64,000 nucleotides of DNA. Origin: Lachnospiraceae bacterium. GTDB lineage: Bacteria > Bacillota > Clostridia > Lachnospirales > Lachnospiraceae. Positions 52,046 to 61,415 of the stretch are shown in pieces (the stretch's first letter is position 1; the number at the start of each line of letters is the position of its first letter). The notes under the pieces are model-generated. The model saw only the letters and a list, made by a program, of their open reading frames with translations, ran no database searches and was not told the origin of the DNA. The translations under genes and the position numbers were made by a program. The stretch lies in the NCBI GenBank assembly GCA_024695665.1, contig JAILHT010000066.1, forward strand, positions 1-64,000, in the 5' to 3' direction.

Positions 52046-53053
52046 ATGGCAACTGAGGAACTTACAGGATTGCAGAAGGCCGCTGTTTTGCTGATTGCAT
52101 TGGGACCTGAGAGGTCGGCGGATATCTTCAAACATCTTAAAGAAGAAGAAATTGAAGAATTGACACTGGAAATAGCAAATACCCGTAGTGTATCTCCTCA
52201 GGTAAAGGAGGAAATACTCAATGAGTTTTATCAGGTATGTCTCGCCCAGCAGTATATTGCAGAAGGTGGTATCGGATATGCCAAAGAACTTCTCGAGAAA
52301 TCTCTCGGTTCGGAGAAAGCACAGGGAGTTCTTGCAAAACTTACCGCTTCATTGCAGGTACGTCCTTTCGAGTTTATAAGAAAGACAGATCCGGCTCAGA
52401 TATTGAACTTTATCCAGGACGAGCATCCACAGACGATAGCCATGATCTTGTCATATCTTCCTGCAAACCAGGCGGCTATGATTCTTGGATCTCTTATGCC
52501 GGAAGTTCAGGCTGATGTCGCAAAGAGAATTGCTACTATGGACAGAACATCCCCGGATGTTATAAAAGAGGTTGAGTCGGTATTGGAAAGAAAACTTTCT
52601 TCACTTATCAACCAGGATTACACAATCGTCGGTGGTGTGGATTCGGTTGTAAATATTTTGAATACAGTAGACCGTTCTACGGAGAAACATATTATGGAAT
52701 CTCTCGAAATCGAGGTTCCGGAGCTCGCCGACGAAATCAGAAAGAAGATGTTCGTGTTCGAGGATATTCTTTTGCTGGACGATCGTGCTATACAGAGGGT
52801 ATTGAGAGATGTGGAGAACTCGGATCTTTCTATTGCATTGAAGGGTGCAAACGAGGAGGTTCAGAATGCAATATTGAAGAACCTTTCAAAACGTCTTGCA
52901 GAGATGATAAAAGAGGATATGGAATTCATGGGACCTGTACGTATGAAGGACGTAGAGGAAGCTCAGCAGAAGATAGTAAATGTCATAAGACGTCTCGAGG
53001 ATGCTTCAGAAATCGTAATTTCACGAGGCGGAGGAGATGAGATTATTGCATAA
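52046..53053 (+). CDS. fliG: Flagellar motor switch protein FliG
   Basis: A 335-aa motor switch protein that transmits torque from MotA. N, middle and C domains are all present; EHPQTIAMILSYL at about residue 130 is the conserved middle-domain motif, and the C-terminal domain holds the charged torque helix (LLLDDRAIQRVLRDVENSDL). The start follows the fliF stop by seven bases with GAGAG. The end overlaps fliH. Confidence 0.95.
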   Translation: MATEELTGLQKAAVLLIALGPERSADIFKHLKEEEIEELTLEIANTRSVSPQVKEEILNEFYQVCLAQQYIAEGGIGYAKELLEKSLGSEKAQGVLAKLTASLQVRPFEFIRKTDPAQILNFIQDEHPQTIAMILSYLPANQAAMILGSLMPEVQADVAKRIATMDRTSPDVIKEVESVLERKLSSLINQDYTIVGGVDSVVNILNTVDRSTEKHIMESLEIEVPELADEIRKKMFVFEDILLLDDRAIQRVLRDVENSDLSIALKGANEEVQNAILKNLSKRLAEMIKEDMEFMGPVRMKDVEEAQQKIVNVIRRLEDASEIVISRGGGDEIIA

Positions 53054-53819
53054 TAAGAATAATATACCTACAGATAAATCCGGAAGGCCTGTCAGAGTTA
53101 TAAATTCAAATGCAGTTTTGGATGAGATGCTTTACAAGATGTACAAGGATAAACTTGTGGAGCAAGAGGAAGAAAACAATTCAGATGTGGCGGAAGATGT
53201 GACCAATGTCATGTCGAAGGAACAGGCAAATGATGAGGCTGAGAAGATTATAAATGAGGCGAGAGAGACAGCTGAAAAGCTTGTTGCCGATGCGAAAGCG
53301 CGTACAGATCAGATAAAAAGCGAAGCTTATGAGAAAGGATTGGCGGAAGGAAGAGATGCCGGCTACAGCGACGGATATGAGAACGGCTCAAAAGAGTTTG
53401 ACGATCGTCTCGCCGAGCTTGAGGGAAGAGAAGCCGAACTTGATGCCAAGTATGAGCAGGAGATGTCGGATTTGGAACCGCAGCTCTTGGACACCATTTT
53501 AGGTGTTATAGACAAAGTTTTTCGTGTGCAGTTTTCAGGGAAGAGAGATTTGCTTCTCTATCTTATTCAGAATTCGATCATGAATATAGAAAAAGCCACT
53601 AGCTTTGAGATACATGTTTGCGAGAATCAGAAAGATTATGTCGATAATCACAAGGATGAGATTATTGAAAAGGTCGGAGAGGGAATAAAGCTGGACATAG
53701 TTTCAGATCCGACTATATCGGAAGATCAATGTACTATAGTCACTGATACCGGTGTTTTTGAATGTGGCTTTGGCGCGCAGCTTGACAATCTCATAAGAGA
53801 TTTAAAATCGCTTGTTTAA
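53037..53819 (+). CDS. fliH: Flagellar assembly protein FliH
   Basis: A 260-aa peripheral stator of the type III export ATPase. A helical, Glu/Ala-rich central coiled coil (about 75-145) includes the Gly-rich repeats usual in FliH (YEKGLAEGRDAGYSDGYENG), and a C-terminal domain (about 150-260) binds FliI. The ATG at 53037 is very close to GGAGGAG; a TTG at 53046 has better spacing and could be the true start. Overlaps fliG by 17 bases. Confidence 0.85.
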   Translation: MRLLHNKNNIPTDKSGRPVRVINSNAVLDEMLYKMYKDKLVEQEEENNSDVAEDVTNVMSKEQANDEAEKIINEARETAEKLVADAKARTDQIKSEAYEKGLAEGRDAGYSDGYENGSKEFDDRLAELEGREAELDAKYEQEMSDLEPQLLDTILGVIDKVFRVQFSGKRDLLLYLIQNSIMNIEKATSFEIHVCENQKDYVDNHKDEIIEKVGEGIKLDIVSDPTISEDQCTIVTDTGVFECGFGAQLDNLIRDLKSLV

Positions 53820-53831
53820 TGAGGTGGTTTA

Positions 53832-55145
53832 ATGCTTCAAACCTATGATTTGGAAAAATATAAAACTATAGCCGACAAAACCTTTTTTAACAGAAACGGA
53901 AAGGTTATAAAGATTGTCGGATTGACTATAGAAAGTATGGGACCACAGGCAAAGATGAACGATCTTTGCAAGATTATTGTGAGTTCAGATGAGGACAAAT
54001 ACATAATGGCCGAGGTGGTCGGATTCAGAGACAGCTCTGTACTTCTGATGCCTCTGGATGAAATAGACGGAGTCGGAGTAGGGTGTACTGTGGTTAACAC
54101 GGGACATCCTTTAGCTGTTTTAACGTCAGAAGAATTGCTTGGACACACGGTTGACGGTATAGGAAGAATCGAGGATGATTTCGAGTTTAACGCACGTGTC
54201 AGTATGCCGGTTGATGCACCGCCACCCGATCCTATGAAGAGAAAGATCATTGATGAGATATTGCCTCTTGGAGTAAAGGCGGTTGACTCCACAATCACTC
54301 TTGGAAAAGGTCAGAGAATCGGTATATTTGCCGGATCCGGTGTGGGAAAGAGTACGCTTCTCGGAATGTTTGCCAGAAATACAAAAGCAGACATCAATGT
54401 TATCGCTCTTATAGGAGAGCGAGGCAGAGAGGTTAGAGAGTTTATAGAGAGAGATCTTGGCCCCGAGGGAATGAAAAGATCGGTCGTTGTTGTCGCAACC
54501 TCCGACAAACCTGCATTGATAAGAAACAAAGCCGCGAAGACGGCTACAGCTATAGCCGAATATTTCAGAGATCGTGGAAAAGACGTGCTGCTTATGATGG
54601 ATTCTTTGACACGTTTTTCGATGGCCCAGAGAGAGATTGGTCTTGCATCAGGCGAACCTCCTGTTACAAGAGGCTATCCGCCTAGTGTTTATTCTGAGAT
54701 GCCTAAGCTCTTGGAGAGAGCGGGTAACTCGGATGTCGGTTCTATCACGGGACTTTATACTGTTCTCGTAGACGGTGACGATTTCAATGAACCTATCACA
54801 GATACTGCAAGAAGTATTCTTGATGGACATATTGTGTTATCGCGTGCGCTGGCGCAAAAGAATCATTATCCTGCAATCGATGTTATGGCAAGCATTTCAA
54901 GATGTATGAGTTCAATAGTCGATCCGAAGCACAAGGCTGCTGCAGGAAAACTCAGAAATGTTTTGGCCACATATAATGATGCTGAAGATCTGATAAATAT
55001 AGGGGCATACAAAAAGGGAGCAAATCCGGAGATTGATTTTGCAATAGAAAAGATCGGCGCCGTAAATGATTTTTTGACACAGGATACTATGGATGTGTAC
55101 GGGCTTGATGAGGAGATTGATTTGCTGGAAAAACTTTTCGACTGA
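53832..55145 (+). CDS. fliI: Flagellum-specific ATPase FliI
   Basis: A 437-aa F1-beta-like ATPase powering flagellar protein export. Walker A is GIFAGSGVGKSTL (about residues 163-175), Walker B LLMMDSLTRF, and the signature PPSVYSEMPKLLERAG is intact. GAGGTGG precedes the ATG. It lies between fliH and fliJ, its two partners. Confidence 0.96.
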   Translation: MLQTYDLEKYKTIADKTFFNRNGKVIKIVGLTIESMGPQAKMNDLCKIIVSSDEDKYIMAEVVGFRDSSVLLMPLDEIDGVGVGCTVVNTGHPLAVLTSEELLGHTVDGIGRIEDDFEFNARVSMPVDAPPPDPMKRKIIDEILPLGVKAVDSTITLGKGQRIGIFAGSGVGKSTLLGMFARNTKADINVIALIGERGREVREFIERDLGPEGMKRSVVVVATSDKPALIRNKAAKTATAIAEYFRDRGKDVLLMMDSLTRFSMAQREIGLASGEPPVTRGYPPSVYSEMPKLLERAGNSDVGSITGLYTVLVDGDDFNEPITDTARSILDGHIVLSRALAQKNHYPAIDVMASISRCMSSIVDPKHKAAAGKLRNVLATYNDAEDLINIGAYKKGANPEIDFAIEKIGAVNDFLTQDTMDVYGLDEEIDLLEKLFD

Positions 55146-55158
55146 TAAGAGGTAATTC

Positions 55159-55614
55159 ATGGCTAAATTTGTTTTTAAAATGGAAAATATATTAAAAATA
55201 AAAAGACAGCTGGAGAATCAGGAGAGAATGGCATACGGCATGGCCACGGCAAGAGTGAACGAGGAGGAAGAAAAACTCCGTGTGCTAATGACAAGAAGAA
55301 TCGAGTATGAGAACAAGGCGAAGGACCTTGTATCCGGTTCTTTAAAAGTAAATGAAATTATTTCAAACAGAAATTCGATAAATGTCATGAAAAGCATGAT
55401 AAGAGCTCAGATGATTGAAGTGCAGACAGCCAGGAAGAATCAGGAGCTTGCAAGGAAGAAACTCAATGATGCCATGACCGAGAGAAAGATATATGAAAAG
55501 CTTAAAGAACAGGCATTTGAGAACTTCAAGAAAGAGATTATATATGAGGAAAACAAGATCAACGATGAATTGGTAAGCTACAGATACCAATTGTCGGATG
55601 AGGATGAAGCATAG
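55159..55614 (+). CDS. fliJ: Flagellar export protein FliJ
   Basis: A 151-aa, almost wholly helical coiled-coil protein starting MAKFVFKMENILKIKRQLENQE, the usual FliJ pattern. FliJ sits in the FliI hexamer and couples it to the export gate. GAGGT precedes the ATG. Confidence 0.85.
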   Translation: MAKFVFKMENILKIKRQLENQERMAYGMATARVNEEEEKLRVLMTRRIEYENKAKDLVSGSLKVNEIISNRNSINVMKSMIRAQMIEVQTARKNQELARKKLNDAMTERKIYEKLKEQAFENFKKEIIYEENKINDELVSYRYQLSDEDEA

Positions 55615-55635
55615 GTTAAGAGGTGAGAGGAAAAG

Positions 55636-56529
55636 ATGGCAAAAGACGCTGATAACGAGGAAGGAAAAAAGCTTACCCGGCTTGAAAAAAAGAAACTAAA
55701 ACTTGAGAAAAAGGAAGAAAAGCAGAGAGAGCGTGAGGAAAAGCGAATTGCTAAACTCGTTGCAAAAGGAGTTGATCCCGCTGATATAGAGAGCGCCGAT
55801 GAAGACAGTATAGGAAGCAAGATTGCCATTTTTGTTGTTACTCTTGTTATCATAGCCATATGGTTAGCTATACTTGCACTGTTGATAAGGTGGGATGTCG
55901 GAGGATTCGGCTCTACTGTTTTAAAGCCGATACTTAAGGATGTACCTTATCTTAACATGATACTTCCTGAGGATGAGGAGGAGATTGTTGAGCAGAATTC
56001 CACTGAGGACACCGAGTATCCTTACAGCTCGATAGCAGAGGCAATAAATCGTATAAAGGAACTTGAGATACAGGTTGAGGATCTTAAGGCTGAGTCCGCA
56101 GAGAAAGACGCACAGCTTGCGGAACTTTCCGCGGTGGAGACTGAACTGGCGGCATATAAGGCATATGAGGCAGAATTTGAAGCTTTGAAGCAGAAATTTG
56201 ACGAAGAGGTTGTTTTTTCTGACCAAGCACCCGATATAGAAGAATATAAGACTTTTTATGAGAGCATAGAGCCTGAAAATGCGGAGACATTGTACAAGCA
56301 AGTTTTGGAACAGATTCAGACGGACGAGGAGATTGAGGATTATGTCAAGACATATTCTTCCATGAAACCGAAAGCTGCCGCCGCTGTGTTTGATACAATG
56401 ACAAACAATCTGGATCTTGTGGCGAAGATACTCAATGCTATGGATGCAGAATCGAGGGCAAACATAATGAATGTTATGGATTCAGAAGTTGTTGCAAAGC
56501 TTACCGCAATTATGGAGCCTGATAAGTAA
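55636..56529 (+). CDS. MotE/YlxF-like flagellar chaperone
   Basis: A 297-aa protein with a highly charged N-terminus (about 55 residues), one membrane helix (about 62-84), a coiled coil (about 130-185), and a C-terminal MgtE-N-like helical domain (YSSMKPKAAAAVFDTMTNN, LDLVAKILNAMDAESRANIM). This is the architecture of MotE (YlxF in Bacillus), which in other bacteria stabilises the stator protein MotC or MotA/B. Its position between fliJ and fliK is that of ylxF. Confidence 0.8.
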   Translation: MAKDADNEEGKKLTRLEKKKLKLEKKEEKQREREEKRIAKLVAKGVDPADIESADEDSIGSKIAIFVVTLVIIAIWLAILALLIRWDVGGFGSTVLKPILKDVPYLNMILPEDEEEIVEQNSTEDTEYPYSSIAEAINRIKELEIQVEDLKAESAEKDAQLAELSAVETELAAYKAYEAEFEALKQKFDEEVVFSDQAPDIEEYKTFYESIEPENAETLYKQVLEQIQTDEEIEDYVKTYSSMKPKAAAAVFDTMTNNLDLVAKILNAMDAESRANIMNVMDSEVVAKLTAIMEPDK

Positions 56530-56566
56530 AAAGCTTATATAAAAAATAAATTATGAAAGGAGGAAT

Positions 56567-58204
56567 ATGATGGCAACTGTTGGAAATGTTTCGGATACCA
56601 TAGCGCAGGTTGAGATGAGCAAGGCTATCGGAAAGAATTCAAACGGGTCGGAAGAAAGCATAACCACAAGTTTTATGAATCTCATGAACGGATACAATCC
56701 GAGTGGCAGTGAAGCTGCTTCGGGAAAAAGGATTGACGGTTATTCAAAAGAGGAGAATTATTCCGGAGAGTCCGACGTTTTTGAAGGTTCAAAGACATTC
56801 AGCAAGGTAAAAAGCGAGAAGCTGGCTCAGAAGGAAGAAGTATCCGATTACAAGATCACTGATGAGGACAGAAAAGCGGTTGCGGACTTCGAGGAAAAGA
56901 CGGCCGATTTAATCAAAGAAAAACTGGGCGTCACCGATGAGGAACTCGAGGAAGCGATGGCTGAACTTGGACTTGCATATGCAGATCTTCTCGACCCAAC
57001 AAATGTGACTTCGCTTGCAATGAAGCTAACCGGAGCTATGAACATTGGAGAACTCTTGACGACAGACGGTTTCGGAGAACTCATGCAGGGTGTTGAAGAA
57101 CTTGCCGAGAATCTTATAGGTTACTTAAAACTCGATGATGTATCTTTAAAAGAGTTTGCCGGACTGATTGAACAGACCGAAGCGCCGGAAGAGATGAAGG
57201 TAACAGACAACATTGAAAGCACAGTCAAGCCTGATGCAAATGTAAATGAATCTGTAGCTGATGAGACGATTGTAGATGAAGCTCATATTGCGACAGAGGA
57301 GGCAGCAAAACCGGAGATGGTTTCGGATGTTGCAGAGGAGACTGTAGCTATTCAAAGCGATGTTGTCAATTCTAAAGAGAACACTTCTGATTCAAAAGAT
57401 GCAGTGAATGTCAATGTTGTAGAGAATACCAACGAGAAGAACCCGCAGCAGACAGAAACGGAACAGGCAGCTGATGCAGGAACTGATGAAGAAGAGCAGT
57501 CTCTGATACAGGATATTGTGACTGAATCAAAGGGAAATAACTCTGAATCTGAGGGCGACTCAAATCAAAACAAGGAAACCTTTAATCAGGATGACAACAA
57601 TGATTTCTTTGAGAATCTTAAGAGCAACACATCCAATAACAATACGGCTGTGAGAAATGATTTTACCGTTGTGACAGAAGGAAATGCTACAAATAATGTG
57701 ACCGCAACAGAAAATGTTACAACACAGGCTTCTTACGTTGATACTGAGAACATAATCTCACAGATTGTGACTCAGGCAAGAGTTTTGAACACGGAGAGCC
57801 TTTCATCTGTCGAAATGCAGTTGAATCCCGAAAATCTCGGTAAGATGATATTGCAGGTCGTTCAGGAAGATGAACATATTACGGCAAAGATTACGACACA
57901 GAACGAGACTGTCAGAGAAGCTATACAGAATCAGCTGGCGGATTTGAGAGTAAACCTCAATCAACAGGGTATAAAAGTTGATGCTGTCGAAGTTACGGTT
58001 TCGAGCCATGCGTTTGAAGAGAATCTTGAAGGAAGATTTTCCGAAAATAGCAATGAGAATGAACAGTCAAATCAAAGATCACAGACAAGAAGAAACTTAA
58101 ATGTAAACGATCTCGATGATGCGGAAGTCGAACTCAGCGAAAGCGAGGCACTTGCAGCAAACATCATGAGAGACAACGGAAATAGCATGGATATGCATGC
58201 ATAA
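56567..58204 (+). CDS. fliK: Flagellar hook-length control protein FliK
   Basis: A 545-aa protein: a long, low-complexity N-terminal ruler region rich in Glu, Asn and Thr, then a conserved Flg_hook domain at about 400-495 (SVEMQLNPENLGKMILQV and VREAIQNQLADLRVNLNQQG). It measures hook length and switches export specificity. AAAGGAGG lies just upstream; two adjacent ATGs (56567 and 56570) could both serve. Confidence 0.88.
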   Translation: MMATVGNVSDTIAQVEMSKAIGKNSNGSEESITTSFMNLMNGYNPSGSEAASGKRIDGYSKEENYSGESDVFEGSKTFSKVKSEKLAQKEEVSDYKITDEDRKAVADFEEKTADLIKEKLGVTDEELEEAMAELGLAYADLLDPTNVTSLAMKLTGAMNIGELLTTDGFGELMQGVEELAENLIGYLKLDDVSLKEFAGLIEQTEAPEEMKVTDNIESTVKPDANVNESVADETIVDEAHIATEEAAKPEMVSDVAEETVAIQSDVVNSKENTSDSKDAVNVNVVENTNEKNPQQTETEQAADAGTDEEEQSLIQDIVTESKGNNSESEGDSNQNKETFNQDDNNDFFENLKSNTSNNNTAVRNDFTVVTEGNATNNVTATENVTTQASYVDTENIISQIVTQARVLNTESLSSVEMQLNPENLGKMILQVVQEDEHITAKITTQNETVREAIQNQLADLRVNLNQQGIKVDAVEVTVSSHAFEENLEGRFSENSNENEQSNQRSQTRRNLNVNDLDDAEVELSESEALAANIMRDNGNSMDMHA

Positions 58205-58216
58205 AAGGAGATAAAG

Positions 58217-58894
58217 ATGGCATATACACAGGTAGTAAGCAATGGTCAGCTGGTAGATACATCAGCTTCAGCCACTTCAAGCTCATCCTCTTCATCATCG
58301 TCGACAGACAGTTCAAACAACCTTGACAAGGATGCGTTTTTGCAACTTCTGGTTGCGGAGATGAAATATCAGGATCCATTGGAGCCGACTACAAATACTG
58401 AGTACATCGCGCAGCTTGCAACTTTTTCACAGCTTGAGGCAACAACGAATCTTGAGACCACAATCGAGTCAAATATGGCAAATGATCTTGTTGGAAAAGA
58501 GGTAATACTTGAGGTTACGGATTCTTCCGGTTCTACATCATATGTTCATGGAAAAGTTGACTATGTAATGTATGAAGAAGGAGAGACATATCTTTCCGTA
58601 AATGACAGCTTATATTCTATTGAAGACCTTGACACAGTAGTTGATGATGAGTATTACGAAGCTACGACTCTCGCAAATGATTTCGCGACACTTGTAGGCA
58701 AGCTTCCATCGGCTTCACAGCTCACTTTGAGTGATGAGAGCGCTGTTGCGGCAGCCAGAGCAGCATATGATGCAATGAGCGATTACCAGAAGGGATTCGT
58801 TGATGAAAGCTATGTGACAGCACTTGAAAAACTGGAAGAGAAGATGGCGGAACTCAAGGCACAGGCTGAGGCTACATCTTCAAGTGATGATTAA
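58217..58894 (+). CDS. flgD: Hook-cap protein FlgD with C-terminal helical surface module
   Basis: A 225-aa scaffold protein for hook assembly. The conserved N-terminus is present (LDKDAFLQLLVAEMKYQDPL, then NTEYIAQLATFSQLEATTNL). A core domain extends to about residue 150. The C-terminal part (about 155-218), GKLPSASQLTLSDESAVAAA, ARAAYDAMSDYQKGFV and LEKLEEKMAEL, looks like the three-helix module repeated in many Firmicute surface proteins. A Ser-rich stretch separates residues 1-14 from the core. GGAG precedes the ATG. Confidence 0.88.
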   Translation: MAYTQVVSNGQLVDTSASATSSSSSSSSSTDSSNNLDKDAFLQLLVAEMKYQDPLEPTTNTEYIAQLATFSQLEATTNLETTIESNMANDLVGKEVILEVTDSSGSTSYVHGKVDYVMYEEGETYLSVNDSLYSIEDLDTVVDDEYYEATTLANDFATLVGKLPSASQLTLSDESAVAAARAAYDAMSDYQKGFVDESYVTALEKLEEKMAELKAQAEATSSSDD

Positions 58895-58928
58895 TTTGAT
58901 ATGATATCCACGGATGGAGGAATTGATT

Positions 58929-59324
58929 ATGAATCAAATATCAAAGAATTTTTCATCCATTGAACAGATAAGAGGACAGTATTTAAATACCGAAAATGAG
59001 GTTAAGAAAACAGAAGTTTCTGCCGATGAATCATTTGTAGAGGTTTTAAAGAAAGCTTCTTATGAAAATCAACCGTTAAAATTTTCAAAACATGCTTCGA
59101 TGAGACTTGAGTCGAGAAATATTTCTCTTTCAAAAGAACAGAGTGACAGACTCAATGAGGGAGTTACAAAGGCATCTGAAAAGGGCATAAATGATTCTCT
59201 GGTAATAGTTGATTCAATGGCATTTATAGTCAATGTACCGAACAAAACGGTTGTGACGGCAATGGATCAGACAGGTACAGACGATAATATTTTTACAAAC
59301 ATAGACGGAGCCGTAATAATATAG
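58929..59324 (+). CDS. Flagellar operon protein (TIGR02530-like)
   Basis: A 131-aa soluble protein with the conserved stretch LKFSKHASMRLESRNISLSK and LVIVDSMAFIVNVPNKTVVT, which I recognise as the TIGR02530 flagellar operon family found between flgD and flgE in Firmicutes. Function unknown. The start is the ATG at 58929, eight bases after GGAGG; an ATG at 58914 is upstream of the ribosome binding site. Confidence 0.78.
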   Translation: MNQISKNFSSIEQIRGQYLNTENEVKKTEVSADESFVEVLKKASYENQPLKFSKHASMRLESRNISLSKEQSDRLNEGVTKASEKGINDSLVIVDSMAFIVNVPNKTVVTAMDQTGTDDNIFTNIDGAVII

Positions 59325-59407
59325 CCGGACCTCACGGAGGCTTATGAATCCCGAACGACAGAAGGATTCAAAATTCAAATCGGCTCGTCAGATGGAGGAC
59401 TTTCATT

Positions 59408-61138
59408 ATGATGAGATCATTGTATTCTGCTGTGTCAGGACTTAAGACACATCAGACAAAGATGGACGTAATAGGTAACAACATTGCGAACGTCAACACA
59501 GTCGCTTTTAAGTCTTCTTCGGTAACCTTTTCCGAAGTAATGTATCAGACACTTTCAAATGCATCCGGAGCCACAACATCCGGACTTGGAGGCGTCAATG
59601 CAAAACAGATTGGTCTTGGAACCGCAGCTGCAGCTACAAATGTAAGTATTACAACATCCGGTGCAGCTCAGACAACAGGTAATCCGTTTGATATAAGACT
59701 TACAGATTCAAATTCCACTAACTTTTTTATAGTAAATAACGGATCTGAAAATCTTTTTACAAGAGCCGGATCATTTTATATTGATGGAACAGGTAACCTA
59801 TGCATGACATCTACGGGATATACTTTGATGGGATGGCAGGTTGATGATAACGGAAATATACAGAAAGATACTGTTTCCGCCCTTAGAATAATGCAGGAGA
59901 AGAATCTTACCTCTGCACCTGAGGCTACAACTAATGCGAGTGTTGCCGGAGTTATCGATAAGAATGATACAAATGTTACCAGCGATACCGGATATATCAT
60001 GAACTTAAATTTTTATGACAGCCTGGGATATCAGTATACCTGTAAATTCTCTGTTACAGAAGTTAACGGTGACCAGGGAACATATGCGGTGGAGGTTGCT
60101 GATATACTTGACTCAGACGGAAATTCGATTTTGAGTGAGTATCTCACAACGGGAAATCTCTCAGATATATTCGGAGAGAATGTAACACTTCCGTCACAGA
60201 AGTATTCACCTTCCGATTCTGATTTCGTATATATTACGGACGATATGATTTCGGCAGGCACATATACAGGACCTGACGGAACCACAATCACTACAGCAGG
60301 ATGGTATCACTTGGTTGATTCGGTTTATTCACAGACTGATGCTACGACATATTCAAATGTCTATGTTCCTATAACGATGGATATCACAAATGATGCTTAT
60401 ACCAGTGATACTTATTATACTGATTCGACAATGTCTTCGACAGTTTCATACAACGGAACTTTGACGGACTTGTTTGATGTTTCTGCAACCGATCTCGCAA
60501 GCGCTGCTTGGGATACGACCAATTTCCCCGGACAACTTGTAGTTTACAGAGATACATCAGCTTTCTATCTTCAGTTTGATACTGCAGACGGAACATTCTC
60601 ATATGTTGATGAGGCAGGAACAGGACAAGTTACACTTAATATGTCTGCTTTGGGAGATATGTTTGAGGATATCACGGTTGATTTTACACAGACTAAGAAT
60701 TATGACAACGGTGGAAGCTCAACTCTTTCAATTGACGCCGGAGATACCGATGGAGTGACCGGTGTTGGTAAAGCGCTCGGAGCGATGACCGGTATAACAA
60801 TCAGTAACGATGGGAAAATTTACGGATCTTACGATAATGGTAATACAGTTCTTTTGGGACAGATAGCAGTTGCACAGTTCAACAATGCATCAGGTCTTGA
60901 GAAGGTTGGAGAAAGCTGTTACAGAACAACTTTGAACTCCGGAGAATTTGACGGAATCGGTGTTGAAATCACAGCTGATGGAAGTAAGATGACAACTGGA
61001 GAACTTGAGATGTCAAACGTTGATCTTTCCGCAGAATTTACCGATATGATTGTTACACAGAGAGGTTTCCAGGCAAACTCCAGAGTAATAACAACATCTG
61101 ATACACTTCTTGAGGAACTTATAAACCTTAAGAGATAA
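59408..61138 (+). CDS. flgE: Flagellar hook protein FlgE
   Basis: A 576-aa hook subunit with the N-terminal family motif (SAVSGLKTHQTKMDVIGNNIANVNT), a middle variable region (about 150-440) and the C-terminal helix (NVDLSAEFTDMIVTQRGFQA, NSRVITTSDTLLEELINLKR). The middle region is rich in Thr, Ser and Tyr and accounts for the length. Two adjacent ATGs are possible (59408, 59411), with GGAGG nine bases before the first. Last gene before a terminator. Confidence 0.93.
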   Translation: MMRSLYSAVSGLKTHQTKMDVIGNNIANVNTVAFKSSSVTFSEVMYQTLSNASGATTSGLGGVNAKQIGLGTAAAATNVSITTSGAAQTTGNPFDIRLTDSNSTNFFIVNNGSENLFTRAGSFYIDGTGNLCMTSTGYTLMGWQVDDNGNIQKDTVSALRIMQEKNLTSAPEATTNASVAGVIDKNDTNVTSDTGYIMNLNFYDSLGYQYTCKFSVTEVNGDQGTYAVEVADILDSDGNSILSEYLTTGNLSDIFGENVTLPSQKYSPSDSDFVYITDDMISAGTYTGPDGTTITTAGWYHLVDSVYSQTDATTYSNVYVPITMDITNDAYTSDTYYTDSTMSSTVSYNGTLTDLFDVSATDLASAAWDTTNFPGQLVVYRDTSAFYLQFDTADGTFSYVDEAGTGQVTLNMSALGDMFEDITVDFTQTKNYDNGGSSTLSIDAGDTDGVTGVGKALGAMTGITISNDGKIYGSYDNGNTVLLGQIAVAQFNNASGLEKVGESCYRTTLNSGEFDGIGVEITADGSKMTTGELEMSNVDLSAEFTDMIVTQRGFQANSRVITTSDTLLEELINLKR

Positions 61139-61176
61139 TTATTTGATATATCGATTTTGAATGAAATAGGTATTAT

Positions 61177-61220
61177 AACAAGAAAGTATGGCTTCAAGCT
61201 GTACTTTCTTGTTTTTTTGT
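61177..61220 (+). terminator. Intrinsic terminator after flgE
   Basis: A perfect 12-bp stem (61177-61188 with 61202-61213), a 13-base loop and a T-run. It divides the flagellar genes into two transcription units. Confidence 0.85.
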
Positions 61221-61230
61221 CTAAATCGTG

Positions 61231-61239
61231 TGGTATAAT
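61231..61239 (+). promoter_or_regulatory. Extended -10 promoter of the motA unit
   Basis: TGgTATAAT (61231-61239) follows the terminator by 11 bases; the best -35, TTGTTT at 61209, is 19 bp away. A leader of about 170 AT-rich bases precedes motA; I see no known riboswitch in it, only a weak CodY-like match at 61355-61369. Confidence 0.5.
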
Positions 61240-61415
61240 TTATAAAAGATACAAAATGTTGAAAAAAACTGACAATAAATATTAAAAGATTAGTAGACAA
61301 GTACCAATAAATTTAGTAAGATTATTTATATGAGTTATTATGTCTATTTTTGTATATTTTCATATAATTACTAAGTAAACATAAACTTAAATGATGATAA
61401 TTGGGTGGTGAAATC

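Noticed and set aside
59344-59445. 33-codon ORF with GGAGG just upstream, overlapping the flgE start
   Set aside because: The ribosome binding site is only three bases from the ATG, the peptide has no family pattern and the overlap with flgE is out of frame; a leader peptide is possible but not supported.
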